Below are positions 35,724 through 45,722 of a stretch of 64,000 nt of DNA, one piece after another. Position 1 is the stretch's first letter, and the number at the start of each line of letters is the position of its first letter. The stretch comes from Allorhodopirellula solitaria (GTDB taxonomy: Bacteria; Planctomycetota; Planctomycetia; Pirellulales; Pirellulaceae), in the NCBI RefSeq assembly GCF_007859855.1, contig NZ_SJPK01000001.1:614091-678090 (forward strand). The letters are read 5' to 3'. A program made the translations under genes and the position numbers. The notes beneath the pieces were generated by a model. That model searched no databases. It saw only the letters and a list, made by a program, of their open reading frames with translations, and was not told where the DNA came from.

Positions 35724-36215
35724 ATGCGGCGTCAGCAAATCCACGACTTACTCGAATCAGAAGGGGCGGCCCTCAGGTTGTTCGCTACCCAGTGGTGTCA
35801 CTGGCCCGATGATGCCGTTCAGGAGGCGTTCATCGATCTCGTCGACGTACCTGTCTGGCCCGATAATCCACGAGCCTGGTTGTACGCCGCCACGCGTAAC
35901 AAAGCCAAGAACTTGGGACGAGCGGAGCGTCGCCGCGCGACACGGCAACAACGGGTCGCAGAACATGCACAGGACGCCTGGTTTTCTGACTCCCACCGGT
36001 CGCCTGTTATCGATCAACGAGAGTTGCAAACCGCCCTGGAGCAACTCGATCCTGACGAGAGACAGATCGTCGTTGCCCGGGTCTGGGGTGAGATGAAACT
36101 CGAGGAACTGGCAGACCTGGTGAGCTGTTCCACTTCGGCAGTCCACCGCCGCTATCACGCCGCGATTGCAAAACTACGCCGACAATTGGAGGTTGAAAAT
36201 GCCACCGATCAATGA
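35724..36215 (+). CDS. RNA polymerase sigma factor, ECF-like, cassette A
   Basis: A 163-residue sigma-70-family protein. Region 2 spans about 20-75 (DAVQEAFIDLVDVP, PRAWLYAATRNKAKNLGR). Region 4 spans about 105-155 (LDPDERQIVVARVWGEMKLEELADLVSCSTSAVHRRY). ATG 35724 follows AGGAAG. The next gene overlaps it by 17 bases and encodes a membrane protein likely to act as anti-sigma factor. The same order occurs in cassette B at 47451. Confidence 0.85.
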   Translation: MRRQQIHDLLESEGAALRLFATQWCHWPDDAVQEAFIDLVDVPVWPDNPRAWLYAATRNKAKNLGRAERRRATRQQRVAEHAQDAWFSDSHRSPVIDQRELQTALEQLDPDERQIVVARVWGEMKLEELADLVSCSTSAVHRRYHAAIAKLRRQLEVENATDQ

Positions 36216-36768
36216 ATTCGAAAATGACCTAAAACGATCCACGCCGCGCCCACTCTCCGACGACGCACGGGCTGCAGTCGAGGCGCGGCTGCTTGATGCC
36301 GAGTCGGCACGTCCCAGGGGGGAACCCCGCGCGGCGCCCTCCCACGCTGCCCTAATCGGCATTTGGGCGAGCGGATTTGCGATTGGTGCGGCCGCGATGT
36401 TGATCCTGGCTCCCTGGTTGGGATCGCCGCCGGAGCCGTCTACGCCCAGTGCCCCCATCGCTGGACCACGCGTCCCTGAGCGGGATTTCCCCATCGCAGC
36501 GGCAACCGAGGAGCCGCCCTCGGATCGCTTGATTGCCGTTCCAGTCGCTCGCGAGTTTGGACGTCGGCATGCGGGCGACCGGGAGGTTCTCACGGTGGGT
36601 AGATACCCCAGCGTGCTGCGAAACCATCGCTCGATTCCTCCCGGTCGACGCGGTCCGCCCGCAGACCACAACGAAGCTGCCCCCCGTAACACTGTCCCGA
36701 GTCCATCGGGTTCTGCCGAGCAAATGACACGGCGAGAACTCATGGACGAACTCTTGGATGAGGCATAA
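36199..36768 (+). CDS. Putative membrane anti-sigma factor, cassette A
   Basis: A 189-residue protein with a cytoplasmic N-terminus (about 1-50), one membrane helix (AALIGIWASGFAIGAAAMLIL) and a proline/arginine-rich outer part ending in REL-MDELLDEA. It has no zinc-finger anti-sigma motif (HxxxCxxC). The anti-sigma role is inferred from topology, overlap with the sigma gene and the matching gene in cassette B. Confidence 0.6.
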   Translation: MPPINEFENDLKRSTPRPLSDDARAAVEARLLDAESARPRGEPRAAPSHAALIGIWASGFAIGAAAMLILAPWLGSPPEPSTPSAPIAGPRVPERDFPIAAATEEPPSDRLIAVPVAREFGRRHAGDREVLTVGRYPSVLRNHRSIPPGRRGPPADHNEAAPRNTVPSPSGSAEQMTRRELMDELLDEA

Positions 36769-39738
36769 ATGATGAAGTGGCCACCGACCCAATACTCTGT
36801 CGACGCGATTTTGACTCGCGGCTTCGTGAGTCTGTTATTGCTCACCGCGGCGATCGCATCAGCACCTGCGATGGAGCCGGTTCAGGTTTCGTCAGAATCG
36901 TCCGGCGAGGCCGATGAGATTCTGCGGCATGAGGAAGACGGGTGGAAAGAATACGACTCCCCACGTGGCCGACTGCTTCGCCGCGAGCTAACCATCTATC
37001 CCGCAGCCGTCAACGCAGCATCGGATTCGATCCGCTTGCTACCCGAGGATGAGGAGATGCGGGATGCCAATGCCGCCCTTTGGTACCTCCAGGCGATGGG
37101 CTTTCTCGAGCAGACAGCGGCGCGACAAGCGATGGAGCGGTTTCATTCGGAACAAGCCGAGCAGAGAGCGACAAACGCCAGTGGCCAGGCGGCCCCTTGG
37201 ATATGGCTGGAAACCGCACCGGATGAGTTGCCGATCGCCGAGGTGAGAGAATACCTCACCTACTCCCGTTTCCAGCGTCGGTTGATGCACCGCGCTGCCC
37301 GCTGCCGCAATTTTGATCTCGATCGAAACATCTATGAAATGGACGACCTGTACGGATTCCTGATACCTGAGATCCAAGCCCTGCGACAACTCAGTCGGAA
37401 TCAAACCCTCCGTGCACGCCTGGCCATCGCGGACCAGGACTTCGCCACCGCAAGAATCACGATCGGTGAAAACCTGCAGCTCGCCCACCATCTCTCCGCT
37501 GAGCCGTTCGTCGTCTCGACACTCGTGGGAATCTCAATCGCACGATCCAGTTTCGACGATGCTGTCTACTTGGTCGCCGAGCCAGATAGCCCGAATCTCT
37601 ATCAGGCAATCGCGGCACTCCCCAATCCGTTGGTCGATCCGACGCGGGCGGTCGAGTTGGAGATGGACATGCTGTTCCATCAAGTACGCCCGCTCCGCGA
37701 AATTGGCGTGACGCCGCTCAGCGACCAAGATTGGTCCAAGTTTCTGCAAGCAGTCCTGCCGATGTTGGGGCACGAATGCGAACTCGTCGAACGATTCCAA
37801 GACTCCGGTTTGCTCGGGGCTACGTTGTTCATCGCGGCAGCAGGGCGAGAAGTCGAAGCGTATCTGCTCAACGAATGCGGTGTCACCACAGAGCAGTTCA
37901 CGGCAATGCCCGCCACGCAAAGCTTCTTTCTGGCGGTGCGACGAATGTACGAGGCATCCGCCCAAGAAGCACTTCAACTCTATCGTGCCCCCGCATCCGT
38001 CCAGGCCGATAGGATCGCCCGTTCTCGCGAACGTCGTGATCGGAATGCCACAGAATATCCGATGCTGCATGACACGATTGGGCAGCTAATCCTGAACACT
38101 GCTCTTATCGTTCAGCCACGCTGGCGTCTCCAACAGCGACTGGCAATCCTGCAAACAGTCGAGGCGATCCGTGACCATCTAGCCACTCATGATTCCCAGT
38201 GGCCCGAGCGACTGAGTGATCTCGCCCTGCCCGCTCCGCACGATCCGGTCTCGGGCGAGCCCATGGCTTGGTCGATCAAGGGTGACGCTGCCACACTCAC
38301 CGCACGCCCCGTGGGAGGCGAAGTTCTGGAGATTGTTCTGCGGAAGGGAGAAACGGAGAAGCCGGGGTCCGATACCTCGAGTCCGCTTCCCACTCCCCAA
38401 CCTTCCGGTTCCCAGTGGCACTCGGCCTTGCAGATCGACGAGCAGCCGACCAACGGGTGGCTCCTATCGGATCGCACTCTTGGAAAGCTCTCGCCAACGG
38501 ATCGTGGCGTTTGGAAAGCACTGCAACGCAAGCTCAACAGCGTGCCGGGCAAAGAGGGCGCGGTCGGTCAGGAGCTGCTCGCCGATATTTTGGCACCGCT
38601 CCTGCCTCAGGCCGGAAACCTACACGATGCCCCACCGCAGGCGCCGCCCTCGCAACTCGATGCCTCCTTGCAACCGGGACTCGATGCGGTTTCGGACTAC
38701 CCCATCCGCTGGGTCGTGTCCGTCCCCAGGTCCTTTCGCCAAGTCTTTGCGGAGGTCCAGCCTGCCATCGATCAGGATTCGGCACCGCAGCACTCCCTCG
38801 GTTGGATCGAACACGTTCGCTGGGTTGGGATTGGCGTGGATCCAGACGAGGGAATCGTCCAAACCATCGTTCAGTGCAGGGGCGAGGATTCGGCAGCCAA
38901 GGTACAGGATCAACTCCCGCATCTCGTCTTGGCAATGTACCGTCATTGGGTCGATCCGGCAGCAGACGAACTCCCCGCCACAGAGAGGGAAGGTTTTGCC
39001 AGCGTCATCGTTGGCGATCGGGTGACCTTCACTGCCGGCGGCGGTGGGGAAGATGACGACGGGATCGTCCGTCTGATTCGATTGCTCAGCGTGGGGTATC
39101 AGAGTTCGCTCAATGCTCGCATCAAAGCGAAAATGGCGAAATTGTTACTGGCCACCCACAACTACCATTCCGCCTATGATCGGCTGCCGCCGTTTGCTCA
39201 GTTCGCTGACAACACCCAGCGTTTGGGCCTGAGCTGGCGAGTGTTCTTGTTGCCATTCGTCGGGGAATCTGAGCTGTTCGAGAAGTTTCGTCTCGATGAG
39301 CCCTGGGATAGCGAGCACAATCTGGCCCTAGTCAAAGAGATCCCGGAGGTCTACCAAAATCCGCTGCCGATAAACGATTCGGATCCGCAGGTAGGCCAGA
39401 CGACACTGCTTGCTCCAGCAGGAACGTCGGCGCGGTTCCTCGGGGGGCAGCAAGAGCATGGTTTCCGGCACATCTCTGATGGGCTATCCAACACGGTCGC
39501 CATCGTCGAAGTTCGCCCGGAACTCGCGGTGCCGTGGACCCAACCGGCCGACTATGTCTACGACAATCAGGATCCCGTGGCAGGGTTGATGACCCGGGAT
39601 GGGAAAACCGTGATTGCCTTGGGTGACGGCTGGACGGGAATCGTTCCCATCGACCAAGGCGACGATAATTGGCGGGGGATGTTTACGATCAACGGGCGTG
39701 AACCGATCAGAGTCGACCTGGGTGACACAAGCGACTGA
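36769..39738 (+). CDS. Large exported protein with helical domain and C-terminal DUF1559 domain, cassette A
   Basis: A 989-residue protein with a signal sequence (about 16-35). Residues 60-550 resemble the separate 499-residue protein at 48618: both share a segment like LLPEVQETRSLARLLRLRAKL and a block around SxLVGxxIA. Residues about 760-989 carry the DUF1559 pattern: LLLATHNYHSAYDRLPP, LSWRVFLLPFVGESELF and HISDGLSNTVAIVEV. DUF1559 proteins are exported and numerous in planctomycetes; their function is poorly known. The N-terminal pilin-like helix typical of many DUF1559 proteins is missing. It starts directly after the anti-sigma stop codon. Confidence 0.8.
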   Translation: MMKWPPTQYSVDAILTRGFVSLLLLTAAIASAPAMEPVQVSSESSGEADEILRHEEDGWKEYDSPRGRLLRRELTIYPAAVNAASDSIRLLPEDEEMRDANAALWYLQAMGFLEQTAARQAMERFHSEQAEQRATNASGQAAPWIWLETAPDELPIAEVREYLTYSRFQRRLMHRAARCRNFDLDRNIYEMDDLYGFLIPEIQALRQLSRNQTLRARLAIADQDFATARITIGENLQLAHHLSAEPFVVSTLVGISIARSSFDDAVYLVAEPDSPNLYQAIAALPNPLVDPTRAVELEMDMLFHQVRPLREIGVTPLSDQDWSKFLQAVLPMLGHECELVERFQDSGLLGATLFIAAAGREVEAYLLNECGVTTEQFTAMPATQSFFLAVRRMYEASAQEALQLYRAPASVQADRIARSRERRDRNATEYPMLHDTIGQLILNTALIVQPRWRLQQRLAILQTVEAIRDHLATHDSQWPERLSDLALPAPHDPVSGEPMAWSIKGDAATLTARPVGGEVLEIVLRKGETEKPGSDTSSPLPTPQPSGSQWHSALQIDEQPTNGWLLSDRTLGKLSPTDRGVWKALQRKLNSVPGKEGAVGQELLADILAPLLPQAGNLHDAPPQAPPSQLDASLQPGLDAVSDYPIRWVVSVPRSFRQVFAEVQPAIDQDSAPQHSLGWIEHVRWVGIGVDPDEGIVQTIVQCRGEDSAAKVQDQLPHLVLAMYRHWVDPAADELPATEREGFASVIVGDRVTFTAGGGGEDDDGIVRLIRLLSVGYQSSLNARIKAKMAKLLLATHNYHSAYDRLPPFAQFADNTQRLGLSWRVFLLPFVGESELFEKFRLDEPWDSEHNLALVKEIPEVYQNPLPINDSDPQVGQTTLLAPAGTSARFLGGQQEHGFRHISDGLSNTVAIVEVRPELAVPWTQPADYVYDNQDPVAGLMTRDGKTVIALGDGWTGIVPIDQGDDNWRGMFTINGREPIRVDLGDTSD

Positions 39739-39877
39739 TTGCAGTCCGAGGGGCAACAAATCGGTGCCACTGCGATACAAACCGACACACAACCGCTGTG
39801 GTACTGCCCCCCATTTTCGAGTCCAATGGTGCACATCGCTTGAGCCGATTTTCCGGCCCAAACGAGTTGGCAGCACC

Positions 39878-41632
39878 ATGGGAGTCTATTTGATGTCGAG
39901 ACTGGGATTCGTTGTACTCGCCCTCGCACTGTTTCATTATTCATCGGTCGACGCGGCCGATGCGAAATCGGCACGGGGCCTGGGCCAATCGGTCGAGCCG
40001 TTCACGCTCGACAATTGCTACGGCAAGGCGGTATCGCTCGATGACTTTTCTTCGTCCAAGGCGATCGCCATCGTCTACTTGGGTACCGAATGCCCGCTGG
40101 CGAAACTCTACGGGCCCCGCTTGTCCAAGATTCAGCGTGAGTATTCCAAACGTGGCGTGCAGGTCATCGGGATCAACTCCAACAAACAAGACAGCTTGAC
40201 GGAGCTGGCTGCGTACGTGCACCGGCACGAAATCAACTTCCCCGTGCTGAAGGATCCTGGTAATCGCGTCGCAGATGCCATGGGAGCTGAACGCACCCCC
40301 GAGGTTTTCCTGCTCGATCAGGAACGGATCGTTCGCTACCACGGCAGGATCGACGATCAGTACGGCGTGGGCTACTCCAAAGAGCGCGATGCCAAGCCCG
40401 AACTGACCCTGGCAATCGATTCGCTGTTGAATGGCCAAGCCATTGAAGTCCCCGAAACCGAGGCGGTGGGTTGCTACATCGGCCGGGCCAGTGAGATCGC
40501 GCCCAGTGGGGATGTGACGTTCACGAAAGACATCGCTCCGATCTTCAATAACCGCTGCGTGAGCTGTCACCGCGACGGCGAGATCGCGCCCTTCACGTTG
40601 ACGAGCTACGATGACGTCTTGGGATGGGAGGATACGATCCTCGAAGTGATCGCCGACAACCGCATGCCGCCCTGGTACGCCGACCCACAGCACGGCACGT
40701 TCGCCAACGATGCTCGGCTCAGCCAAAAGGAGCGTGATCTGATTTCAACCTGGGTCGACAACGGCATGCCCGAAGGCAACCCAGACGATCTCCCCACACC
40801 ACCCGTGTTCGCCGAGGGATGGCAGATGCCGCAGCCCGATGAAGTCTTCGCCATGGCTGAGAAACCCTTCACGGTGCCCGCCGAAGGGGTTGTCGATTAC
40901 CAACACTTCGTCGTTGACCCCAGCTGGCAGGAAGATAAGTACATCGTTGCTGCGGAGGCGCGGCCGGACCAACGCGGCGTCGTACACCACATCCTCGTTT
41001 ACGTGATCCCACCTGGCAACAAACGTCGTGACTTTCGACAAGTGGTCGCTGGCTACGCTCCTGGCATGCCACCGCTAGCGCTAACTGACGGCGTGGCCTT
41101 GGAGGTCAAGGCTGGAAGCAAGCTGCTATTTGAGATGCATTACACCCCCAACGGCAGTCCCGCCAATGATCTGAGTTACCTAGGGGTTCAGTTTACCGAC
41201 AAGTCCAACGTGCGCAAGCGGCTTCGCGGCGGCCTCGCGATCAACCAACGATTCGAGATCCCCGCCGGCGATGACCATCATGTTGTCGACGCAACTTACG
41301 TCGCGCGGCGAGACGAGAAACTGCTCAGCATGACGCCTCACATGCACCTGCGTGGCAAAGCGTTTCGCTATGATGTCCGCTTCCCCGACGGACGCGAGGA
41401 GACCCTGCTTAACGTCCCCAACTACGATTTCAATTGGCAGCTTAAATACGTTCTCGAAGAACCCCTTACGCTGCCCAAGGGAACTCGCATCGAGTGCACC
41501 GCGGTGTTTGACAACAGCGAAAGCAATCTAACCAATCCCGACCCAACGAAGCCGGTGCGTTGGGGTGAGCAAAGTTTTGAAGAAATGATGATCGGATTTC
41601 TCGACACCGTGCCCGTGGAAGATGAGTTTTAG
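39878..41632 (+). CDS. Redoxin, c-type haem motif and copper-monooxygenase-like fusion
   Basis: A 584-residue exported protein (signal about 1-26). Domain 1 (35-190) is thioredoxin/AhpC-like with a single cysteine in GTECPLAKLYGP (C72). A haem-binding-like CVSCH (227-231) with a later MPPW follows. Domain 3 resembles copper type II ascorbate-dependent monooxygenases (PHM), with HH (370-371), H421 in FEMHYTPNG and HMH (488-490), which are candidate copper ligands. Such fusions are known from planctomycetes and related bacteria; the substrate is unknown. ATG 39878 was chosen; the frame upstream overlaps the DUF1559 gene. The next gene follows after two bases. Confidence 0.78.
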   Translation: MGVYLMSRLGFVVLALALFHYSSVDAADAKSARGLGQSVEPFTLDNCYGKAVSLDDFSSSKAIAIVYLGTECPLAKLYGPRLSKIQREYSKRGVQVIGINSNKQDSLTELAAYVHRHEINFPVLKDPGNRVADAMGAERTPEVFLLDQERIVRYHGRIDDQYGVGYSKERDAKPELTLAIDSLLNGQAIEVPETEAVGCYIGRASEIAPSGDVTFTKDIAPIFNNRCVSCHRDGEIAPFTLTSYDDVLGWEDTILEVIADNRMPPWYADPQHGTFANDARLSQKERDLISTWVDNGMPEGNPDDLPTPPVFAEGWQMPQPDEVFAMAEKPFTVPAEGVVDYQHFVVDPSWQEDKYIVAAEARPDQRGVVHHILVYVIPPGNKRRDFRQVVAGYAPGMPPLALTDGVALEVKAGSKLLFEMHYTPNGSPANDLSYLGVQFTDKSNVRKRLRGGLAINQRFEIPAGDDHHVVDATYVARRDEKLLSMTPHMHLRGKAFRYDVRFPDGREETLLNVPNYDFNWQLKYVLEEPLTLPKGTRIECTAVFDNSESNLTNPDPTKPVRWGEQSFEEMMIGFLDTVPVEDEF

Positions 41633-41634
41633 CT

Positions 41635-42999
41635 ATGAATCGAGCCCTGCTGCTGTCACTGCTCGCTGTATGGACCACTGCCGCGTCAGCGGCGGATAAC
41701 TTCACCCGATTTCGCGGCGCTGACGCGACGGGCGTGGCCGACGATCATCCGTCGCTGCCTACGCAGTGGAGCAAAACCGACAACGTCGCCTGGGTTGCCG
41801 ATGTCCCCGGCCAGGGCTGGGGGAGCCCGATCATCGTGGGAGACCGGGTGTTCGTCACGTCCGTCCTCGCCGACGAGGAGAACCTCAAACCTCAGAGCGG
41901 TCTGTACATGGGCTTGGGTGTGCGAGACCCGGCGAAAGGAGTCCATCACTGGATGGTGTACTGTTTTGATCTCAACACCGGCGAAGAAGTCTGGAAGCAC
42001 GAGGCCCACACCGGCCGCCCCGTTGTTCCGCGGCATCCCAAGAGTTCCTATGCTGCCGAAACGCCAACCACGGATGGCGAGCGACTCTACGTCCTCTTCG
42101 GTGACCTCGGACTTTACTGCTACCAGCTCGATGGCGAACTGCTCTGGTCGCAAATGATCCAGCCGCAGAAGACCAACATGGATTATGGTGCGGCGTCGTC
42201 ACCCGTCGTGCACGAAGGGCAGGTTATCGTGGTCTACGATAATGAGGAGGATTCGTGGATCGCCGCTTTTGACGCCGAGACCGGTAAGCAGCGGTGGCGG
42301 ACAGCTCGTGAGGAGAAACGCTCTTGGGCGACTCCATTCGTATGGGAGAACAATGCCGGCACCGAGATCGTTGTGGCGGGCGAAAATGCCAATCGCAGCT
42401 ATTCTCTCGATGGCAAGGAGCGGTGGAGTTTCAACGGTGATATGTCCATGCTGGTGATCCCATCCCCGTTCGCCGCGCACGGGATGTGCTACATCTCGTC
42501 AGGTTACGTCGGTGACGCACATCGCCCGACCTTCGCAATCCTCCCCGGTGCCGAAGGTGAGATCGCTGTCGACGGCAAGTTCGAAGACAGCGATTGGATC
42601 AAGTGGTACCAACCGCAGGCGTCTTCCTACAACTCGACCCAGATCGTCTATGGCGACTACCTCTATACGGTTTACGATCAAGGCTTCATGACCTGCCACA
42701 ACGCTTTGACGGGTGAGGAGGTCTATGACAAACGGCGGTTCTCACCGAAAGGGTCCTTTACCGCCTCACCCTGGGCCTACGACGGCAAGGTATTTTGTTT
42801 GAGTGAAGATGGGCTCACCTATGTGATCAAGGCCGGCCCCAAGTTTGAAATCCTTGCTACCAACCCGCTCGACGAACTCTGCATCACCACCCCGAGTGTC
42901 GCTGGCGGCAAGCTACTCATTCGCACCCTCAGTCAAATCTACTGTGTTACCGATCCGAGCAGCAGCAGCGAGCGAGAGCCGGCACCGAGTGAGCGATAG
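41635..42999 (+). CDS. PQQ-like beta-propeller protein, exported
   Basis: A 454-residue protein with a signal peptide (1-20) and repeated blades of the quinoprotein/BamB type, for example WSKTDNVAWVADVPGQGWGSP, VYCFDLNTGEEVWKHE and SWIAAFDAETGKQRWRT. No catalytic PQQ dehydrogenase motif is evident, so it may act as a scaffold or binding protein. It is co-transcribed with the redoxin/PHM gene (two-base gap). Confidence 0.8.
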   Translation: MNRALLLSLLAVWTTAASAADNFTRFRGADATGVADDHPSLPTQWSKTDNVAWVADVPGQGWGSPIIVGDRVFVTSVLADEENLKPQSGLYMGLGVRDPAKGVHHWMVYCFDLNTGEEVWKHEAHTGRPVVPRHPKSSYAAETPTTDGERLYVLFGDLGLYCYQLDGELLWSQMIQPQKTNMDYGAASSPVVHEGQVIVVYDNEEDSWIAAFDAETGKQRWRTAREEKRSWATPFVWENNAGTEIVVAGENANRSYSLDGKERWSFNGDMSMLVIPSPFAAHGMCYISSGYVGDAHRPTFAILPGAEGEIAVDGKFEDSDWIKWYQPQASSYNSTQIVYGDYLYTVYDQGFMTCHNALTGEEVYDKRRFSPKGSFTASPWAYDGKVFCLSEDGLTYVIKAGPKFEILATNPLDELCITTPSVAGGKLLIRTLSQIYCVTDPSSSSEREPAPSER

Positions 43000-43024
43000 C
43001 TTCCTGCCGGTTGCGGATAATAAA

Positions 43025-43082
43025 CCTACGCCGAAGGCGTTCTCAAAAAGAGCTGACGTAGGTGGCACTGCGCTGACCTACG
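43025..43082. repeat. Palindromic module repeats
   Basis: CCTACGCCGAAGGCGTTCT at 43025-43043 and the hairpin CGTAGGTGG...TGACCTACG at 43057-43082. The 26-base hairpin differs by one base from the copy at 12621-12646. Confidence 0.7.
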
Positions 43083-43167
43083 GCAGTTCTCTATGAGCCC
43101 TGTCAGGAACCGACAGGGCAAGTGCCCGGGAGCGGAATGCCGGCTAACACCGCGTCCCAACACTCGC

Positions 43168-44016
43168 TCAATCGAGCAGCGCGCTCATGGCAGTCGAGAA
43201 GCGTTGCCCCAGCAACAGTTGGCTCTCTGCGTCAAAGTGGGTTCCGGGATCGGAGGTATTCGTACCGTCGGCGGAAACCAAGCCGACTGTCGAACTCTCG
43301 GCTGCGACGGACTGAATCGCGGCGCGGACGCTGTCGCGTTTGCCGTTGTCGAAGACTTCGCCGACGACCACCGGCATGTTCGGCACGCCGACGTCCTCAC
43401 GGATGCGGGTAATCAGTTCGTTCAAGCGTCGGTGGTAGGTCTCGGCGCTCGACTTCGAGTCCGATTCACCCTGATGCCACAGCATTCCGCGGATCGTGAA
43501 GGAGTCTCCGCGCTGTCGCAGTTGCTTTGTTGCCATCTCGATCGTATCGATGAAGTCGCGGTAACGCGGCCCCTGACTCTCGCGGTCCCCCTTCACGCCA
43601 GGCTTCCAATCGGATCGCAAACTTGTCCCCCCCTTGGAACCCTTGATCAAGGCCAGCTGCAAGTCCGGTTTGCCCTGCACCATGGAATGAGCGAATCCCA
43701 GTTCAGGCCCGAAAGTCGGCGACGGTAGTTCACCTTTGAATCTCGGCGGTACGCTGAACCCAGGACCGAGTTGCTGCCAACCGTCGCTGGAGCGTAGTAC
43801 ATTTCGATAGTAAATGATGGCCTGGTCGATCGGGGCCTGTTGCTCGGGTGACAACTGACTCGCCAGTCCGCGCCCATCCATATTGGACTGTCCCGCCAAC
43901 AGATAGACGTCATAGTCCTCAGCAGCACCGAGGCTGGCAGACGCCGACAAAATCGCCACTACCAAGAGTCTGAGCAGGAGCGCGGGGAAATTCGCTAATG
44001 AGATCGCCAATTGCAT
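43168..44016 (-). CDS. Sialate O-acetylesterase-like SGNH hydrolase
   Basis: A 282-residue exported esterase (signal about 1-32). LLAGQSNMDGRG contains the nucleophile serine of the SASA/DUF303 family, and GMLWHQGESD marks a later conserved block. The catalytic Asp-x-x-His pair is likely in the C-terminal DPGTHFD. It removes acetyl groups from carbohydrates in known relatives. Its coding strand faces the sulfatase gene divergently, and together they suggest attack on modified polysaccharide. Confidence 0.8.
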   Translation of the reverse strand: MQLAISLANFPALLLRLLVVAILSASASLGAAEDYDVYLLAGQSNMDGRGLASQLSPEQQAPIDQAIIYYRNVLRSSDGWQQLGPGFSVPPRFKGELPSPTFGPELGFAHSMVQGKPDLQLALIKGSKGGTSLRSDWKPGVKGDRESQGPRYRDFIDTIEMATKQLRQRGDSFTIRGMLWHQGESDSKSSAETYHRRLNELITRIREDVGVPNMPVVVGEVFDNGKRDSVRAAIQSVAAESSTVGLVSADGTNTSDPGTHFDAESQLLLGQRFSTAMSALLD

Positions 44017-44214
44017 TGTGGGTTCACCTCGGTTTCAGAAAGGGACTGTGATTTCGCAGGGTGTCGTCGACGAGACCATGCCAGGCGCGATAGAATCAGA
44101 CTGCTGTCCTGCCATCGCCGCGCAAGGCCGAGGTCATGTTCTACCACGCAGCATCATCGTGAGTAGGCCACCGATCCCTGAGACTCATTGCAGTACCCCA
44201 CGAGATTGAGAACC

Positions 44215-45645
44215 ATGAAATCACTGTGCTTTTTATGCTTATTGGCCCTCTTCTCCTTTCAGGGCGCAGCGGCATCGGATCGGCCCAATATCGTCTATCT
44301 GATGCTCGATGAATGGGGTTATTATGAGTCCGGGCATATGGGGAATTCCGAACTGCGAACGCCCCATATCGATCAATTCGCCAGCGAAGGCATGCGTTTG
44401 ACCAACGCGTATGCTGGCGCCCCTGTCTGTGGGCCTACCCGTTGTGTCCTGCTGACGGGACTGCACTCGGGCCATACGTCCATGCGAGCCAATGACGGAG
44501 CTGCGCCCATTCGCGAGGACGAACCGACCCTCGCTAGCATGCTCAAGTCACGTGGCTATGCAACGGGCGGCTTTGGCAAGTGGGGCATCGGCGGCCGTGG
44601 CACGTCCGGGGTCCCCGAAAAACACGGTTTCGACGAGTTCTTCGGTTATTACCACCAGGTCCACGCACACAACTTCTACCCCCAGTATCTGATCCGCAAC
44701 AGCCGCGAGGTGCCCTTGAAAGGCAATTCAGGACAGAGTTTCTACGATGGGGAAACTCACGCCCAGGATGAGATCTTCAAAGAGTCGCTTCGCTTTATCA
44801 ATGACAACAAAGATCAGCCCTTCTTCTGCTATCTGCCTTGGACACCGCCACACGGCCTGTGGGGCATCGACGAGGATGATCCTTCCTGGCAATTGTTCAA
44901 GGACAAACCATGGACAGCGGGCCAGAATACAGATCGAGATGCGAAAGTCTACGCTGCCTTCCTTCACATGGTCGACCGTCAAATTGGTGAAATCCAATCC
45001 CTACTGCAAGAACTCGAGATCGACGACAATACGATCTTTGTGGTCTGTGGCGACAACGGTGGGCAGGATTACTTCAAGACGGAGGATCACCCCCACGGCT
45101 TCTTTGCCCCCAATCTCAATCCGAAAACGGGCGAACGCTTCCGTGCAGGCAAAGGCTCGCTCTACGAGGGCGGGCTGAAAGTACCGTACCTCGTCCGCTG
45201 GCCGGGCAAGATCGAACCCGGCTCGGTCTCGGATCACTTGCTGTGCTTCCAAGACGTCATGCCGACGCTGGCCCAGGCGACAGGAGCGACATCGCCCCCA
45301 ACCGACGGCCTGTCATTCCTGCCAACCCTGCTCGGGGAATCCAATCAGCCCACACATCCCTACCTCTACTGGGAATACCAAAATCAGACCGCCGTGCGGA
45401 TGGATCAGTGGAAAGCGTACAAGCCGGGAAACGGAGCCTGGGAACTCTATGACCTCTCCAAAGACGTCGAAGAGCAGCAGAATATTGCGAACGATCGACC
45501 CGAGATTCTCAAGCAAATGATTGCCGACGCTGAGGAAGCTCACGAGCCGATCCGACCCGGCACCGTCTACACTCGCGAGTGGATCAATAAAGATCGCCGC
45601 CAGGCGCCCCACCATCGCCCAAAAACCTTGCCCCCGAGCAAATGA
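44215..45645 (+). CDS. Arylsulfatase-type sulfatase
   Basis: A 476-residue exported sulfatase (signal about 1-20). C72 in VCGPTRCVLLTG is the position converted to formylglycine (C-x-P-x-R). Metal-site cues are LDEWG near the start and GDNGG later. It removes sulfate esters from organic substrates, probably marine polysaccharides. ATG 44215 gives a clean signal peptide; a TTG at 44188 is rejected. The half-copy of the MITE-like element begins nine bases after its stop. Confidence 0.9.
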   Translation: MKSLCFLCLLALFSFQGAAASDRPNIVYLMLDEWGYYESGHMGNSELRTPHIDQFASEGMRLTNAYAGAPVCGPTRCVLLTGLHSGHTSMRANDGAAPIREDEPTLASMLKSRGYATGGFGKWGIGGRGTSGVPEKHGFDEFFGYYHQVHAHNFYPQYLIRNSREVPLKGNSGQSFYDGETHAQDEIFKESLRFINDNKDQPFFCYLPWTPPHGLWGIDEDDPSWQLFKDKPWTAGQNTDRDAKVYAAFLHMVDRQIGEIQSLLQELEIDDNTIFVVCGDNGGQDYFKTEDHPHGFFAPNLNPKTGERFRAGKGSLYEGGLKVPYLVRWPGKIEPGSVSDHLLCFQDVMPTLAQATGATSPPTDGLSFLPTLLGESNQPTHPYLYWEYQNQTAVRMDQWKAYKPGNGAWELYDLSKDVEEQQNIANDRPEILKQMIADAEEAHEPIRPGTVYTREWINKDRRQAPHHRPKTLPPSK

Positions 45646-45653
45646 CAAGACGT

Positions 45654-45689
45654 TTATTCCACTACGACAGAAATTGATCGTGCGTTGCT
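45654..45689. mobile_element. MITE-like element, half copy
   Basis: TATTCCACTACGACAGAAAT followed by TGATCGTGCGTTGC is the reverse complement of the left end of the element at 33448. The other end is missing. Confidence 0.6.
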
Positions 45690-45722
45690 CAATCGTCTTG
45701 GCTGATGATAGCTCATGACAAC

